Shown here in pieces: positions 17,204 to 28,100 of a DNA stretch of 35,191 bases; within the stretch, counting starts at the first letter, position 1, and every line of letters starts with the position of its first letter. The notes beneath the pieces were generated by a model. The model was given only the letters and a program-made list of their open reading frames with translations. It had not been told where the DNA came from and made no database searches. Source of the stretch: an uncultured Crocinitomix sp. (GTDB taxonomy: Bacteria > Bacteroidota > Bacteroidia > Flavobacteriales_D > Crocinitomicaceae); the NCBI GenBank assembly GCA_937136425.1, contig CAKZON010000033.1, positions 1 through 35,191 on the forward strand, written 5' to 3'. The position numbers and the translations under genes were made by a program.

Positions 17204-17830
17204 GTTGTAGTTTTCTATTGTTATTTTGTTTTGATTCTGGCTTTGATAGCAAACTGTTGCAGAAAACTCTGAGTCTATTTCAAGAGTTTTTAATATCCAA
17301 GATGTTTCTTTATTGATAAGTATGTCATCCAGTACAGAGGTATGCGAAATTCCTTCAATTATTCCTGTTCCAAGTGCTTTTAAGTAGGCCTCTTTACGTG
17401 TCCAAACATAATAGAATGCTTCAACTTTATTGGCTGCATTTTTAATGAATTCAATTTCGGTTGGGTGTAAAAAAAACGTTAATGGTTCAATGTCTAGTTC
17501 AATTTTATGTTCAATGTCAATTCCTATTTCTTCAGATTGATTAAATGCAACAACAACATAGTTTCCAGAATGACTAATGTTAAAAAAAGGTCCTTTTTTT
17601 AGGAATGGTTTTCCATTGGCAGAGCGTAACCATGAATCGATAGATAAATTAATACCTAAATTTTGAAAATGAGATTGAACAATTTCTCTTGCAATTAAGC
17701 GGTGTAGTCGATCTTCTTCTAGTCTAAATCGGCTAACTTCTTGTTTGAACTTTTCAGGACAATTGGAATAAAGTTTGTCAACTTGAGATGAATCAAGAGT
17801 CTTTAGGTTAAAATACTTTATAGTTATCAT
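17186..17830 (-). CDS. Sfp-type 4'-phosphopantetheinyl transferase
   Basis: This 214-residue enzyme transfers phosphopantetheine from CoA to the Ser of carrier domains, converting apo-NRPS to the active form. It shows the family order: the GKPFL..FNISHSG segment (73-89), the magnesium motif IGIDIE (Asp105, Glu107) and WTRKEAYLKALGTG (Trp143, Lys146, Glu147, Lys151). The length matches Sfp/EntD-like enzymes rather than AcpS. The start lies within the 3' end of the thioesterase gene (23-base overlap, different frame), which points to coupled translation. Targets should be Ser969, Ser1998, Ser3045 and Ser4100 of the NRPS. It may also serve other carriers in the cell. Confidence 0.94.
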   Translation of the reverse strand: MITIKYFNLKTLDSSQVDKLYSNCPEKFKQEVSRFRLEEDRLHRLIAREIVQSHFQNLGINLSIDSWLRSANGKPFLKKGPFFNISHSGNYVVVAFNQSEEIGIDIEHKIELDIEPLTFFLHPTEIEFIKNAANKVEAFYYVWTRKEAYLKALGTGIIEGISHTSVLDDILINKETSWILKTLEIDSEFSATVCYQSQNQNKITIENYNLVNRR

Positions 17831-18509
17831 TCAGGCTAGTAATACTGTTAACAAGAAGTTCAGTATGATTATGGATAAAGAAATGATCACCAGCTAATAA
17901 TTCAGTTTGACAATTTCCTGTTGTATAATTATTCCAATTCTCTATTTGATCTGAACGTTCTTCATCTATTCCCATATAAGCCTTGATAGAAGTTTTTATC
18001 GGTGTTTTATTGCTGAATAAATTACTCTTTTCAACCAATTCAAAATCAGCGCGAATAATTGGTTCAAAAAATTCCATTAATTCTTCCGATTCAAAAAACT
18101 CCAAAGGGATTCCTCCAAGTTCTTTTAAGTTTTCAAAGAACTCTTTTTGTGGTAGCGTATGCCAAGGTTCTTCTCGTTCAATATTAGGGCCAGGATTTCC
18201 TGTTAAAATTATATGTTCAGGAGCGTCTCCGTTTTTTTCTAATTCTTGTGTGACATGATATCCAAATAAAGCTCCCATACTATGACCATAAATTAGAAAT
18301 GGTTTGCCATTCCTGCGCATTTGAATTTGACCAAGTAAATCAGCAATTGCTTCGTCATGCGTTTTAATCAAATCTTCGCCCATGCGTTTTCCTCGTCCAG
18401 GAAGTTCGATTGAATGAAGATCGAAATGTTTTTTAAGTTCCGGCGCCATGAAATTGAAGGAATATGAATTTCCTCCAGCAAAGTGCATTAGAAATAATTG
18501 TGTACGCAT
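17808..18509 (-). CDS. Type II thioesterase (GrsT/SrfD-like)
   Basis: This 233-residue alpha/beta hydrolase starts with the typical MRTQLFLMHFAGGNSYSF. It has the nucleophile motif GHSMG (Ser77) and the catalytic His209 in LLAGDHFFIHNH; the acid is probably an Asp near residue 182. Such stand-alone thioesterases remove acetyl or wrong aminoacyl groups from NRPS carrier domains, restoring stalled enzymes. The gene lies five bases after the M28 peptidase stop and overlaps the PPTase start, in one minus-strand operon. With no terminal thioesterase domain reached in the window, it should not be taken as the release enzyme. Confidence 0.93.
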   Translation of the reverse strand: MRTQLFLMHFAGGNSYSFNFMAPELKKHFDLHSIELPGRGKRMGEDLIKTHDEAIADLLGQIQMRRNGKPFLIYGHSMGALFGYHVTQELEKNGDAPEHIILTGNPGPNIEREEPWHTLPQKEFFENLKELGGIPLEFFESEELMEFFEPIIRADFELVEKSNLFSNKTPIKTSIKAYMGIDEERSDQIENWNNYTTGNCQTELLAGDHFFIHNHTELLVNSITSLNDNYKVF

Positions 18510-18514
18510 TTGGG

Positions 18515-19447
18515 TTACTTTAAGTTTATTAATGTGTATAAAACGGAATCAATTATTAAACGCATCCGATTTAAGTCTAATGATTCCATGGTATCAGTTT
18601 CTTGATGATAATTTTTGTTTCTATAAAAAGCAGTGTCTGTAATCATGACAGCATGAAAACCCAGTTTCCAGTAATTTAAATGATCCGAAAAATCAATCCC
18701 GCTAAGGCGTTTAGGGCCTGTAAATTTTTTAGTACGAACTAAATTTTGCTTTTTAAATAATGAGTTGAATTTTCTAGAGAATTTTCCTTTGCTAAACTTG
18801 TTCACCAATGTAATGTAATCTCCTTTGTTTCCATAAATGCAAGAGAGTGCTCCTATAGGGTAATCTTGTGATTTTTTATGGTCACTAAAAAAACCAATCA
18901 TTTCTAAACAAATCATACCATATACATCAACATTATTTTGAACAAGTGAATTTGCATGAACATAGCTTCCCATTAACTTTGTACGAAAAAAAGGAGGTTC
19001 CTCTAATGTATAGGCAACAATTTCAATTCGGTGATTAAGCTTTTTACCTTTTAATAAACGTGCTAATTCAAGTAATCCAACTACCCCAGAAGCGTTATCA
19101 TCTGCACCTTCACTATCGCCAAATACGTCATAATGTGCTCCAACTACAAGGGTACTTTGATTTTCCTCTCCAAATACACACACAACATTTTTATAATCGT
19201 GAACTCCTTTTGTTCCTAAACGAAAAGATTGATAATAAGTAGTGTCGGCGTATTGACTGAATTCGTTGAAAATATATTCAGCTACGTTGTCCAAGCGTTC
19301 AACGTTTACATAATTTCTAGCTGTGTCAGATTTTGTGATGTAAGTTAAGTGTTCAGCAATTTTAACTGTATCTGCCCCCTCAGCTCTAACATTTGTTAGA
19401 AATGTAATACAAAGCGATAGGGTAATATATTTTAAAGCATTTTTCAA
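18515..19447 (-). CDS. Secreted M28 family zinc metallopeptidase
   Basis: This 310-residue protein has a signal peptide (about 1-22) with no lipobox, followed by an M28 aminopeptidase-type catalytic domain. The di-zinc ligands are visible in order: His105 (GAHYD), Asp116/117 (GADDNASG), Glu149/Glu150 (YTLEEPPF; catalytic base and metal ligand), Glu182 (CLEMIG) and His281 (NYHQETDT). It should act in the periplasm or outside the cell, releasing N-terminal residues or cutting small peptides or amides. It is the first gene of the operon with the thioesterase and PPTase, which ties it to the peptide pathway: roles could be maturation of an exported precursor, self-protection, or unrelated nutrient use. 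Only the first two would be pathway-specific, and both are inference. Confidence 0.88.
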   Translation of the reverse strand: MKNALKYITLSLCITFLTNVRAEGADTVKIAEHLTYITKSDTARNYVNVERLDNVAEYIFNEFSQYADTTYYQSFRLGTKGVHDYKNVVCVFGEENQSTLVVGAHYDVFGDSEGADDNASGVVGLLELARLLKGKKLNHRIEIVAYTLEEPPFFRTKLMGSYVHANSLVQNNVDVYGMICLEMIGFFSDHKKSQDYPIGALSCIYGNKGDYITLVNKFSKGKFSRKFNSLFKKQNLVRTKKFTGPKRLSGIDFSDHLNYWKLGFHAVMITDTAFYRNKNYHQETDTMESLDLNRMRLIIDSVLYTLINLK

Positions 19448-19479
19448 AATGAATGATTTTGGGTTAGTAAATAACTTGG

Positions 19480-19510
19480 CGAAACTAGTAAAACAGATGG
19501 ATAAATCAAA
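19480..19510 (-). promoter_or_regulatory. Candidate promoter for peptidase-thioesterase-PPTase operon
   Basis: On the minus strand a TTTG (19510-19507) is followed after 19 bases by TAGTTTCG (19487-19480), seven of eight matches to TAnnTTTG. The predicted leader to the ATG at 19447 is about 30 bases. It lies in the 224-base divergent spacer shared with the barrel gene. Confidence 0.45.
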
Positions 19511-19615
19511 GCAGATTAACGTACTAATATTCTAATACCCAAAAACCTCTAATGCGTAATAGATTTAGACTTAAATGATCAGAGAAATTAAAGGTCATTA
19601 TAGTTGTTTATGATA

Positions 19616-19647
19616 TTTGCATTATAACGATTTATCCACTACATTTG
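19616..19647 (+). promoter_or_regulatory. Promoter for outer-membrane barrel/NRPS operon
   Basis: TTTG at 19616-19619 and TACATTTG at 19640-19647 match both Bacteroidota promoter elements in full, with a 20-base spacer. The leader to the ATG at 19672 would be about 20 bases. It probably drives both the barrel gene and the NRPS, since no terminator is seen between them. Confidence 0.6.
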
Positions 19648-19671
19648 AATCCGATTAACCGAAACTGACTT

Positions 19672-22053
19672 ATGAAATTTGCTATTGTGAACAAATCACG
19701 TTGTATAACACTATTAATGGTGTTTTTCATTTCTCAAGCAAATGCTCAATATTTGATTTCAGGAACCGTCGTTGATTCAACAAATAAAGCCGTTCAATTT
19801 GCCAAAGTTTTTACGAAGTTGGATGGTGGAGAACAAATCATTGACGGGTCAATGTCTGACTCTTTAGGGAATTTTTCTATTGAGGTTCCAAAACAAGCAG
19901 ATTATCGATTGTTTGTTGATTTTATAGGTTTTGAAAAAAGAGAACAAAAAGTTACCGTTGCAGGAGATGTTGACCTAGGGAAAATAGTATTATTGGTTTC
20001 TAGTGATATTCTTGGACCAGTTGATGTTTATGGACAACGACCAGTAATTGAACGTGAAGGAGATAAATTGGTTTTCAATGTACAAAGCAGTCCTTTAAAA
20101 TCTGGTTATGACGGAATGGAAGTACTTGAGCGAAGTCCAATTATTTGGGTGGATAATGGAGGTGCAATTACCATGCGAAATGAGGCCGTTACTGTAATGA
20201 TAAATGGAAGAGTAGTTAACATGTCTGGTCAAGATTTGGAAAACTATCTAAAAACATTGAATTCAGATGATATTGAAAAGATTGAAATTCAAACAGGTGC
20301 ATCTGCAAATATTGACGGAGAGAGTTCTGGAGGTGTAGTCAATATTGTACTGTCTCGAAAACAGGTTGGGTTTAATGCAAGGTTTAAAACAGTCTATACG
20401 TTCAGAAACTTGTCCAATTATATGGGATACGGAGGAATTGATTTCGATTATGGATTAGGAAAATGGAATATTTATGGAACTTGGAACTACATGCAGGATA
20501 AAGATGCTTCTGTAACCAATTCAGACATTTCTTATTTTACGACAAGTGATTTACTAACAACTTATAGAGAGTCGAATGATTTTTTAGAAAGACGAAATTA
20601 TAAGTTGGGATTTGTTGTTGAGCCTATAAAAAATCATGTTTTTGGTGTAGAAGGGTATTTTCCAAATTCCAACAATAAGTTTTCAAATGTCAGTGATGTT
20701 CAAATGAAAAACGCCGAGGTAGTGATAGACGAAGGGATAACCACTTTTGATAATTTGGCTTTAAATGACTTATTCAATACAACTTTAAACTATTCTTGGG
20801 CTTTCGATACTTTGGGGAGTAAATTGCAGGTATTCGGTGATTATTCTACACAAGATTATTCTAATGTTAATAATGCCGCTTCTATATATGAACTGGGCTT
20901 TTTTGAGGGGAATCAAGAAATCAACAGCACCTCGTCTGCTACAGAAATTTATACAGGACAAGTTAATCTCGATAAAAACCTAAGAAATGGTTTAGCCATA
21001 ACAACGGGAGGAAAGTATACAAGCACTGACCGAAACAATAGTTTGATTTCAAATAATTTGGTTGATGGAGCTTGGGTTAATGATGAGGATCGTACAACAG
21101 CATTTGACTATCAAGAATTAATTACAGCAGGGTATCTTTCTTTAGGGAAAGAAATCAAAGAGAGAAATTACCTTAAGATTGGAATGAGGGTAGAGAATAC
21201 TCAAATTAATAAACTAGATCTTTTGGATTCAAGTGAAGTGATTCGAGATTATACGAATTGGCTTCCGACATTTTATTTATCAAGAGAGTTAAAAAATAAA
21301 GAAATATTATCCTTCCGATATTCCCGTAGAATTAGACGACCATCTTTCACTCTTTTGAATAATAATGTTCGAAAAATTAATGATTTTAGATTTGAATTAG
21401 GTAACCCTAATTTGAATCCTGAATATGTCAATAAATTAGAATTAATGTTGGGGTATAAGCGACAGTCTTTTACCGTTTATTATAACCAAATTGATGATGT
21501 AATTAATGGGGTTTATTTCTTAGATGGAAATATAGCTTACTATCAAAAAGTTAATGCGGGTACTCAAAAGCAATTCGGTTTGGATTACAACATTTATAAA
21601 TACATTAAAAAGAAATGGTATTTAAAAGTCTCTACAGGTGCATTTCACAGGTACTTTACAAATCCTGAAGGAGTTAATCAATTTGCAAGAACAACATTCT
21701 ATTTCAATGCTTATGCAAATGTGAAAATTACTAAAACCCTAGATGTCGATTTAGTTGGTTACTATATTTCACCAAGAGAAGATGCCTATTATATAGCTGA
21801 TCAACGTTACTCTTTTGACGTTGTAATTAAGAAATCGTTTTTTGACAAAAAGTTAAATTGTCGCTTATATTTTGATGATGTTTTCAATACTTTGGTTTAT
21901 CAAAATGTCCGAGAATTTGACACCTTTAGAACTACTGCTTCCGAAAAACCATTAACACGTTCGGTAAGCTTTTGGTTAACGTATAATTTATCCAATAACA
22001 AAGCAAATGAAAGGAGAAATAAATCCAAGAATGATGCGAAAGATAGATTGTGA
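19672..22053 (+). CDS. TonB-receptor-like outer-membrane beta-barrel protein
   Basis: This 793-residue protein has a signal peptide ending near NAQ (residue 26), then a CarboxypepD_reg-like domain (about 27-108) and a plug-like domain (about 115-230, with VMINGRVVNMSGQDLENYL and the IEKIEIQTGASANIDGES segment). A large beta-barrel of the outer membrane protein beta-barrel family (OMP_b-brl_3 type) fills about 235-770. It ends in a basic tail (NERRNKSKNDAKDRL) rather than the usual aromatic residue, which is seen in this family. These proteins are related to TonB-dependent receptors; I see no certain TonB box. Eighty bases separate it from the NRPS start, on the same strand. Uptake of the peptide product, its release or immunity are all possible; none is shown. 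Confidence 0.85.
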   Translation: MKFAIVNKSRCITLLMVFFISQANAQYLISGTVVDSTNKAVQFAKVFTKLDGGEQIIDGSMSDSLGNFSIEVPKQADYRLFVDFIGFEKREQKVTVAGDVDLGKIVLLVSSDILGPVDVYGQRPVIEREGDKLVFNVQSSPLKSGYDGMEVLERSPIIWVDNGGAITMRNEAVTVMINGRVVNMSGQDLENYLKTLNSDDIEKIEIQTGASANIDGESSGGVVNIVLSRKQVGFNARFKTVYTFRNLSNYMGYGGIDFDYGLGKWNIYGTWNYMQDKDASVTNSDISYFTTSDLLTTYRESNDFLERRNYKLGFVVEPIKNHVFGVEGYFPNSNNKFSNVSDVQMKNAEVVIDEGITTFDNLALNDLFNTTLNYSWAFDTLGSKLQVFGDYSTQDYSNVNNAASIYELGFFEGNQEINSTSSATEIYTGQVNLDKNLRNGLAITTGGKYTSTDRNNSLISNNLVDGAWVNDEDRTTAFDYQELITAGYLSLGKEIKERNYLKIGMRVENTQINKLDLLDSSEVIRDYTNWLPTFYLSRELKNKEILSFRYSRRIRRPSFTLLNNNVRKINDFRFELGNPNLNPEYVNKLELMLGYKRQSFTVYYNQIDDVINGVYFLDGNIAYYQKVNAGTQKQFGLDYNIYKYIKKKWYLKVSTGAFHRYFTNPEGVNQFARTTFYFNAYANVKITKTLDVDLVGYYISPREDAYYIADQRYSFDVVIKKSFFDKKLNCRLYFDDVFNTLVYQNVREFDTFRTTASEKPLTRSVSFWLTYNLSNNKANERRNKSKNDAKDRL

Positions 22054-22133
22054 TTGCTGCCCCCACATAATTAAATAAAATTCGAAACTTATTGCATATA
22101 ATTAATAAAAAAATTGCTCGTTAACGATTACGA

Positions 22134-25100
22134 ATGAAAGCCCAAAACTTATCATCTACTCAAGAATATATCTGGCTTGATCAACGACTTAATGAATCTT
22201 CTCCAAAATATAATATTGGAGGATTTACTCGTGTTCATGCATCTTTGAATATTGATTGCTTCAAAAATGCAGTTAAACATTTATTGGAACAAAATGACGT
22301 GTTTTCATTTTGTTTTATCGAGGAAAATGGAATTCCTTATATAAGATTAAGTGAGGTTGGAATTGCACAGTTGCAATGGTTAGAATTGGACTCCGAAAAA
22401 GAAGCTCTTGAACATATTTTAGCCGATTTTAAACAACCATTTTCTTTAGATTCAACAACCCCTTTATGGACAATGAAGTTGATTAAAATTTCAGAGTCCT
22501 CTTACATATGGTATACTAAGTTTCATCACATGATAGGGGATGGCTTCTCGTTTAAGTTACTTTTTGAAAAAGTAAGTAATTACTATGAGAAACTGCAGAA
22601 GGGAAATGAACTCATTGAAGATCAAAAAGCAAGTTATCTCGATTATATAGATTGGGAAAAGGCATATCGAAATTCAGATGATTTTGAGGCTGACAAGGAG
22701 TTTTGGAGAAGTAAATTTCAAAACGAGACTCCTGATCAAGTTTTTGCAAAAAACAAGCAGACTCCGAATATAGAAAAGCTCGGGTTCGATCTTACCTCTG
22801 AGCAAGTTGATCAAATCAATGAATTCGCACAAGAGCTCGGAGTTAGTAGTTATCATGTCTACTTAGGCACATTTGCATACCTCCTAGGAAAATACTTTTA
22901 TAAAGAATCGGTATCAATTGGAGTTCCTGTTTTGAACCGGACAAATGCCAAACAAAAAAAGACGATTGGTGCATTTATGAACGTAGTTCCGGTTTGTATC
23001 AAATTGAATGAGGTAGAAACAATAGGCGAATTTTTTAAAGCAGTTAAAAAAGAAGTATTATCAATTTACAGACATCAACGATTTCAATATGCCGATCTTC
23101 TTCGAGAGGTTAAGAATGCAGATAAACTTTATGATGTTCGATTTTCATTTTTGAGTTTAGCTTATCAAAATGGTCTAGGAAAAAATTCTCAAGATCTAGT
23201 AATGCTATCTAATGAGAGTGATGATGATCCCATTTCGATTCAAGTATTAACAGGTAATAATAATACAGTAAAACTTAGGTTTGATATTAATACGACTTAC
23301 ATCTCTACTGAGAATGCTAATGAATTAATCAAATCTTTTCAAAATAGTTTAGTTCATTCAAAAGTTATAGCTGGATCTGAAGACAAATTTCCAATTTGTT
23401 CGGACGAGCAGCAGCAAAATGTTTTAAACCTTTCAAATGGAGAGAAGAAAAATTATCCATTTGGAACATTTTTAGAACTTTGGAAAAAATCAGCTACTGA
23501 TTTTGCTGAGAATTTTTGCCTTCGATTTTTCGATAAGCAATTAAACTATCAAAAGGTAGATAGTAGAGCTAACAGCTTTGCCAACTATTTAATAGAGAAA
23601 GAAAATGTCAGAAAAGGAGATCGAATTGCAATTGCTTTAGATAGATCAGAAAAAAGCATCATAACAATTTTAGGGATTTTAAAAGCTGGTGCTGTATTTG
23701 TTCCTATAGATAATCAGTATCCGATAGAGCGACAAAGATATATGCTCAAGGATTCTGGCGCCCAATTACTAATTGTAGAAAATCAAGAACAAGAAACGCT
23801 TTTTAATGGGCATAAATGTTTGGAATTTGAGCAGTGTAGTTTTAAGTCTTCTTATACTGAAAAAGAAGTGTCGCCAGCTGATGAAGCCTATGTTATTTAT
23901 ACTTCTGGTTCAACTGGAAAACCAAAAGGTGTAGTCATAACTCATGCATCCTTATTGGATTATGTAATGACTTTTACAAATCACTTTTTACTAACAGCTA
24001 AAGATCGAGTTTTACAACAGGCTTCTTTGTCTTTTGATACAAGTATAGAAGAGGTTTTTCCAATTTTGGCGGCTGGAGGAGAACTAATTATAAGTGGAGA
24101 CAACAAAGACTTTGATCAATTATTAAAGCTTTGTGAATCAGCAGAGGTTACAGTATTGTCGACTAATCCTTATTTACTAGATTTTTTAAATAATAGGTTG
24201 CCAACGTACAAATTGAAGCTTAGAATATTGATAAGCGGAGGAGATGTACTAAAAGTGAATCAAGTAAACAACTTGTTTTCAAAATTTGAAGTTTATAATA
24301 CCTATGGTCCAACAGAATCAACTGTGTGTGCAACCTACTATAAAGTCAAAGGAAATGAGGACGTAATTCCAATAGGTAATCCTATTTCAAACCGAAAAAT
24401 AAGGTTGACGAATGGTGAAATGCTATTGCCTAAAGGAGCCATTGGTGAAATTTTGATTGCAGGAAAAGGATTGGCAAAAGAATATATAAACCTACCCAAT
24501 ACCACCAAAGAAAGTTTTGTAGAAATTGAAGGAGAGCAGTGGTATAAAACGGGAGATTTAGGAAGATGGAATGAAGATGGGAATTTGATCTTTTTAGGTC
24601 GAAAGGATTATCAAATAAGTTATAGAGGATATAGAATAGAACCTGAAGAGGTTGAAATTGCAGTTCAAAATTTATTACCAGCTGCTGTGTCTGTTCTTGT
24701 GAGGTTGAAAATGATTCAAGAGCAACCGGTATTAGTAGCTTATGTTGAAGGGGTTTTTCAATCAGACTTTAATGTAAATGTTATCCGTACTGAATTGGCG
24801 GGTATAATACCAAAACATTGTATTCCAGATTATTTTATTGCGATTGAAACTTGGCCATTACTTCCAAATGGAAAAGTGGATTATAAGACTTTGCCTAACC
24901 CTAATGTTAAGAACGAGAATAGCGTGTTTTCTCCAGCAAATACCATTACTGAAAAAATGGTGGCTGAAATTTGGGGCAGCATTTTAGATCTTGATAAAGT
25001 AGATGTTGAAAGTGACTTTTTCCATATGGGAGGTCATTCGTTATTAGCGAATCAAGTAATTGTTTTAATTCGACAAAAAGCGAATTTGAATCTGTCGTTA

Positions 25101-25160
25101 AGTGATTTTTTTTCAAACCCCACTGTGCGGTCATTAGCCCAGCATTTGGATGCTAAAAAA
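22134..25160 (+). other. NRPS module 1 (C1-A1-T1), Lys-like specificity
   Basis: C1 spans about residues 3-425, A1 440-925 and T1 930-1003. C1 is the most divergent condensation domain (opening LSSTQEYIW, HHMIGDG, then GAFMNVVPV) and sits at the very N-terminus, as in starter C domains. Aligned by eye to GrsA, the A1 specificity residues (positions 235, 236, 239, 278, 299, 301, 322, 330, 331, 517) are D-T-E-S-I-G-T-V-C-K. From memory this is close to the bacitracin Lys code (D-A-E-S-I-G-S-V-C-K), and Glu239 would favour a basic side chain. Confidence 0.7.
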
Positions 25161-28100
25161 ACAACGGTAGAATCGATAAAAAAAGCAGTTGAAAAAGAGA
25201 AATACGAAGTGTCTTCAGGGCAAGAACGCCTGTGGATAATGAGTCAAGTGAAAGATGCTAATGCAGCACTTAATATCTCTGTTGAGGTTGATTTGATTGG
25301 ACTTGTGGATGTTGAAAGATTTTCAAAATCTCTCAATTATTGTATTGAAAAACATAATAGTTTAAGAACATTTTTTAGTCAGGATGCCAAAGGAAAAATA
25401 TGGCAGCATATTCGTCCTGTCAACTTTAAGGAAGACAATCTAGAGCAAATAGTTTTGGACGCTGATGCCAGTGATGATTTAGCTCAATTATCAGAAATCT
25501 TTTTTGATCAAGTATTTGATTTGAATCAAGATAAGTTGTTTAAGGTTCAATTAATTCAGTTAGAAAAAAATGTAAAATATAGATTAAACATTTTAATTCA
25601 TCACATCATTAGTGACGGTTGGTCAATGGAGGTCTTATTGAAAGATTTGATGGCTTTTTATCAACTTGAATCAACTGCTGAAAATACAGAACTTCCATTT
25701 CAATACACTGATTTTTCAGAATGGCAAAATAAATCGCAAAATGATATTAGAATTGAGGAATCTAAAAAATACTGGATTACTCAACTTAGCGGAACTCTTC
25801 CAGTTTTCGAATTTCCCAGTTTTAAGACAAGACCTCAATTAAAAAACTATACCGTTGGTTCAATTCATCATAGTTTTTCAAACGGTTTTCTTCAAAAGTT
25901 AGAGGCATCTGCTGCACAATCTGGTACAACTGCTTTTATGAATATAATGGCAGGATTAAATGCCTTATTATATCGCTATTCTGGGCAAGAAGACATTATA
26001 ATTGGAACACCTATTGCAGGACGCGAAATTGAAGGAACTGAAAATCAAATAGGCCTATATTTAAATACACTTCCAATTCGCACAAAGGTTGTTGGTAGTT
26101 CTACTTATACTAATTTATTACAAGCTCAAAAAACGCAGCTTTTAGGGGCATATAAAAATCAAAACGTTGCCTTTAGTGATATTCTGACAGAAATTGATTT
26201 AGAAAGAGATATTAGTCGATCAGCTTTGTTTGATGTTATGGCTGTTTACCAGAGTCAACAAGTTGATTATTCTGAAATTTTTTCGAACGAAGAATTGACT
26301 ATACAGCCAGTAAAGGAGTATAGAAAGAAAAAAGGACAGTTTGATTTAAACTTCTCTTTTTATCCAGATTTGGGAGAATTAAAATTAGAGCTTGATTATA
26401 ATTCGGATATCTATTCTGCAGATCAATTAAAGGAATTTGTATTGCATTTTGAACGCCTTTTAACACTTGCTGTTGATAATAGTGAAACGGAGCTAAAAAC
26501 CTTTAATTTTTTGACAGATTTTGAACGTCAAGAATTGGTTGGAGAAATGGCAAATGAAAGTAATGTTAAACTTACTTCAAATTCAATTGTTGATCGGTTT
26601 CTACTATCTGCTACTGAGCATCCAGAGAAGGTAGCCTTGCTACATGAAAAAGAACAATTGACTTATGATCAATTAAGTGTCAAATCAGCAAAGCTTGCAA
26701 ATTATTTGACGAGCAATTGTGGGGTGAAAAAAGGCGATTTAGTAGGGATTTACTTAAATAGAGATACACGGCTGATTATTGCTATGCTTAGTGTGCTTCG
26801 TTCAGGCGGCGCATATGTTCCTCTTGACGTAAATTATCCAGAAGAACGAACACAGTATATTTTAACCGATAGTAAAGCCAAGTTAGTAATTGACGAAAAC
26901 TTCTGGAATGATTTTGAGCAGTATACAAATGAGCTTGATAAGCCTTTAAATTTTGAAACTGATTTAACAAAAGATGATGATGCTTATGTAATTTATACAT
27001 CAGGTTCTACAGGGAAACCAAAGGGAGTTAGGATTAACCATGGTAACGTCAATAGTTTTGTAGAATGGGCTTCTAATGCTTATGCTAATACAAATTTTGA
27101 AACAGTTTATGCAGGAACTTCAATTTGTTTTGATCTGTCAATTTTTGAGATTTTTTATTCACTTTCAGCGGGTAAATCCATTCGAATATTGGAAAACGGA
27201 TTGGAAATTCCATCTTTTATAAGTAGTGATGAAAACATTTTAATAAATACTGTCCCAAGTGTAATGACAACACTTTTAGGAGCAGAAATTGACCTGTCTA
27301 ATGTGACAGCAATAAATTTTGCCGGGGAACCTATTCCTAAAGCATGTCTAAAACAACTGGACTTAGATAAAATTGAGGTTAGAAACTTATACGGACCTTC
27401 AGAAAGTACAACTTATAGTACCTGCTTTAAAATAAATAATGCGGATGATGTTTCAATTGGGCGGCCAATTGAAGGAACAAATATTTATATTCTTGATCAA
27501 AGCCAAAACTTATTACCTAAAGGCAGCATTGGAGAAATTTGTATAAGTGGTTTAGGTGTTTCTCCTGGATACTTGAATAGACCAACTTACACTAATGAAT
27601 GTTTCATTGATAATCCATTTCAAGGTGGAGAAAAAATTTACAAAACAGGAGATTTGGGACGTTGGCTTCCAAATGGTGAATTAGATTTTATAGGAAGAAA
27701 TGATTTTCAGGTTAAGTTAAGAGGTTATCGCATTGAGTTAAGAGAGATAGAAGAGGTCTTACAAGATATTCCTAAAATAATAGAGGCGGCTGTAAGTGTT
27801 AATGAGTCTGATAATGAGAAAATTTTGGTTGCTCATGTATTGAGTGAAGAAATTCTTGATGAAGAAGATATTTTAGCAGAGTTAGAAAAATCCTTACCTC
27901 GTTACATGTTGCCAAATATATTGCAACAAGTAAAAAGCTTTCCAAGAACATTAAATGGTAAAATTGATCGGAAACAATTAGCATTTGATTCCCGCAAAGT
28001 CCATAAAGTTACATTTGTTCCTCCACAAAATAGACTAGAGGAGCAAGTTGCTGAAAGTTGGAGTGAAATATTGAAAGTAGAAAAAATTGGATCAAAGGAT

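Noticed and set aside
17808..18509. Type II thioesterase as product release enzyme
   Set aside because: Its sequence fits the stand-alone editing family; release is more likely by a domain beyond the right edge.
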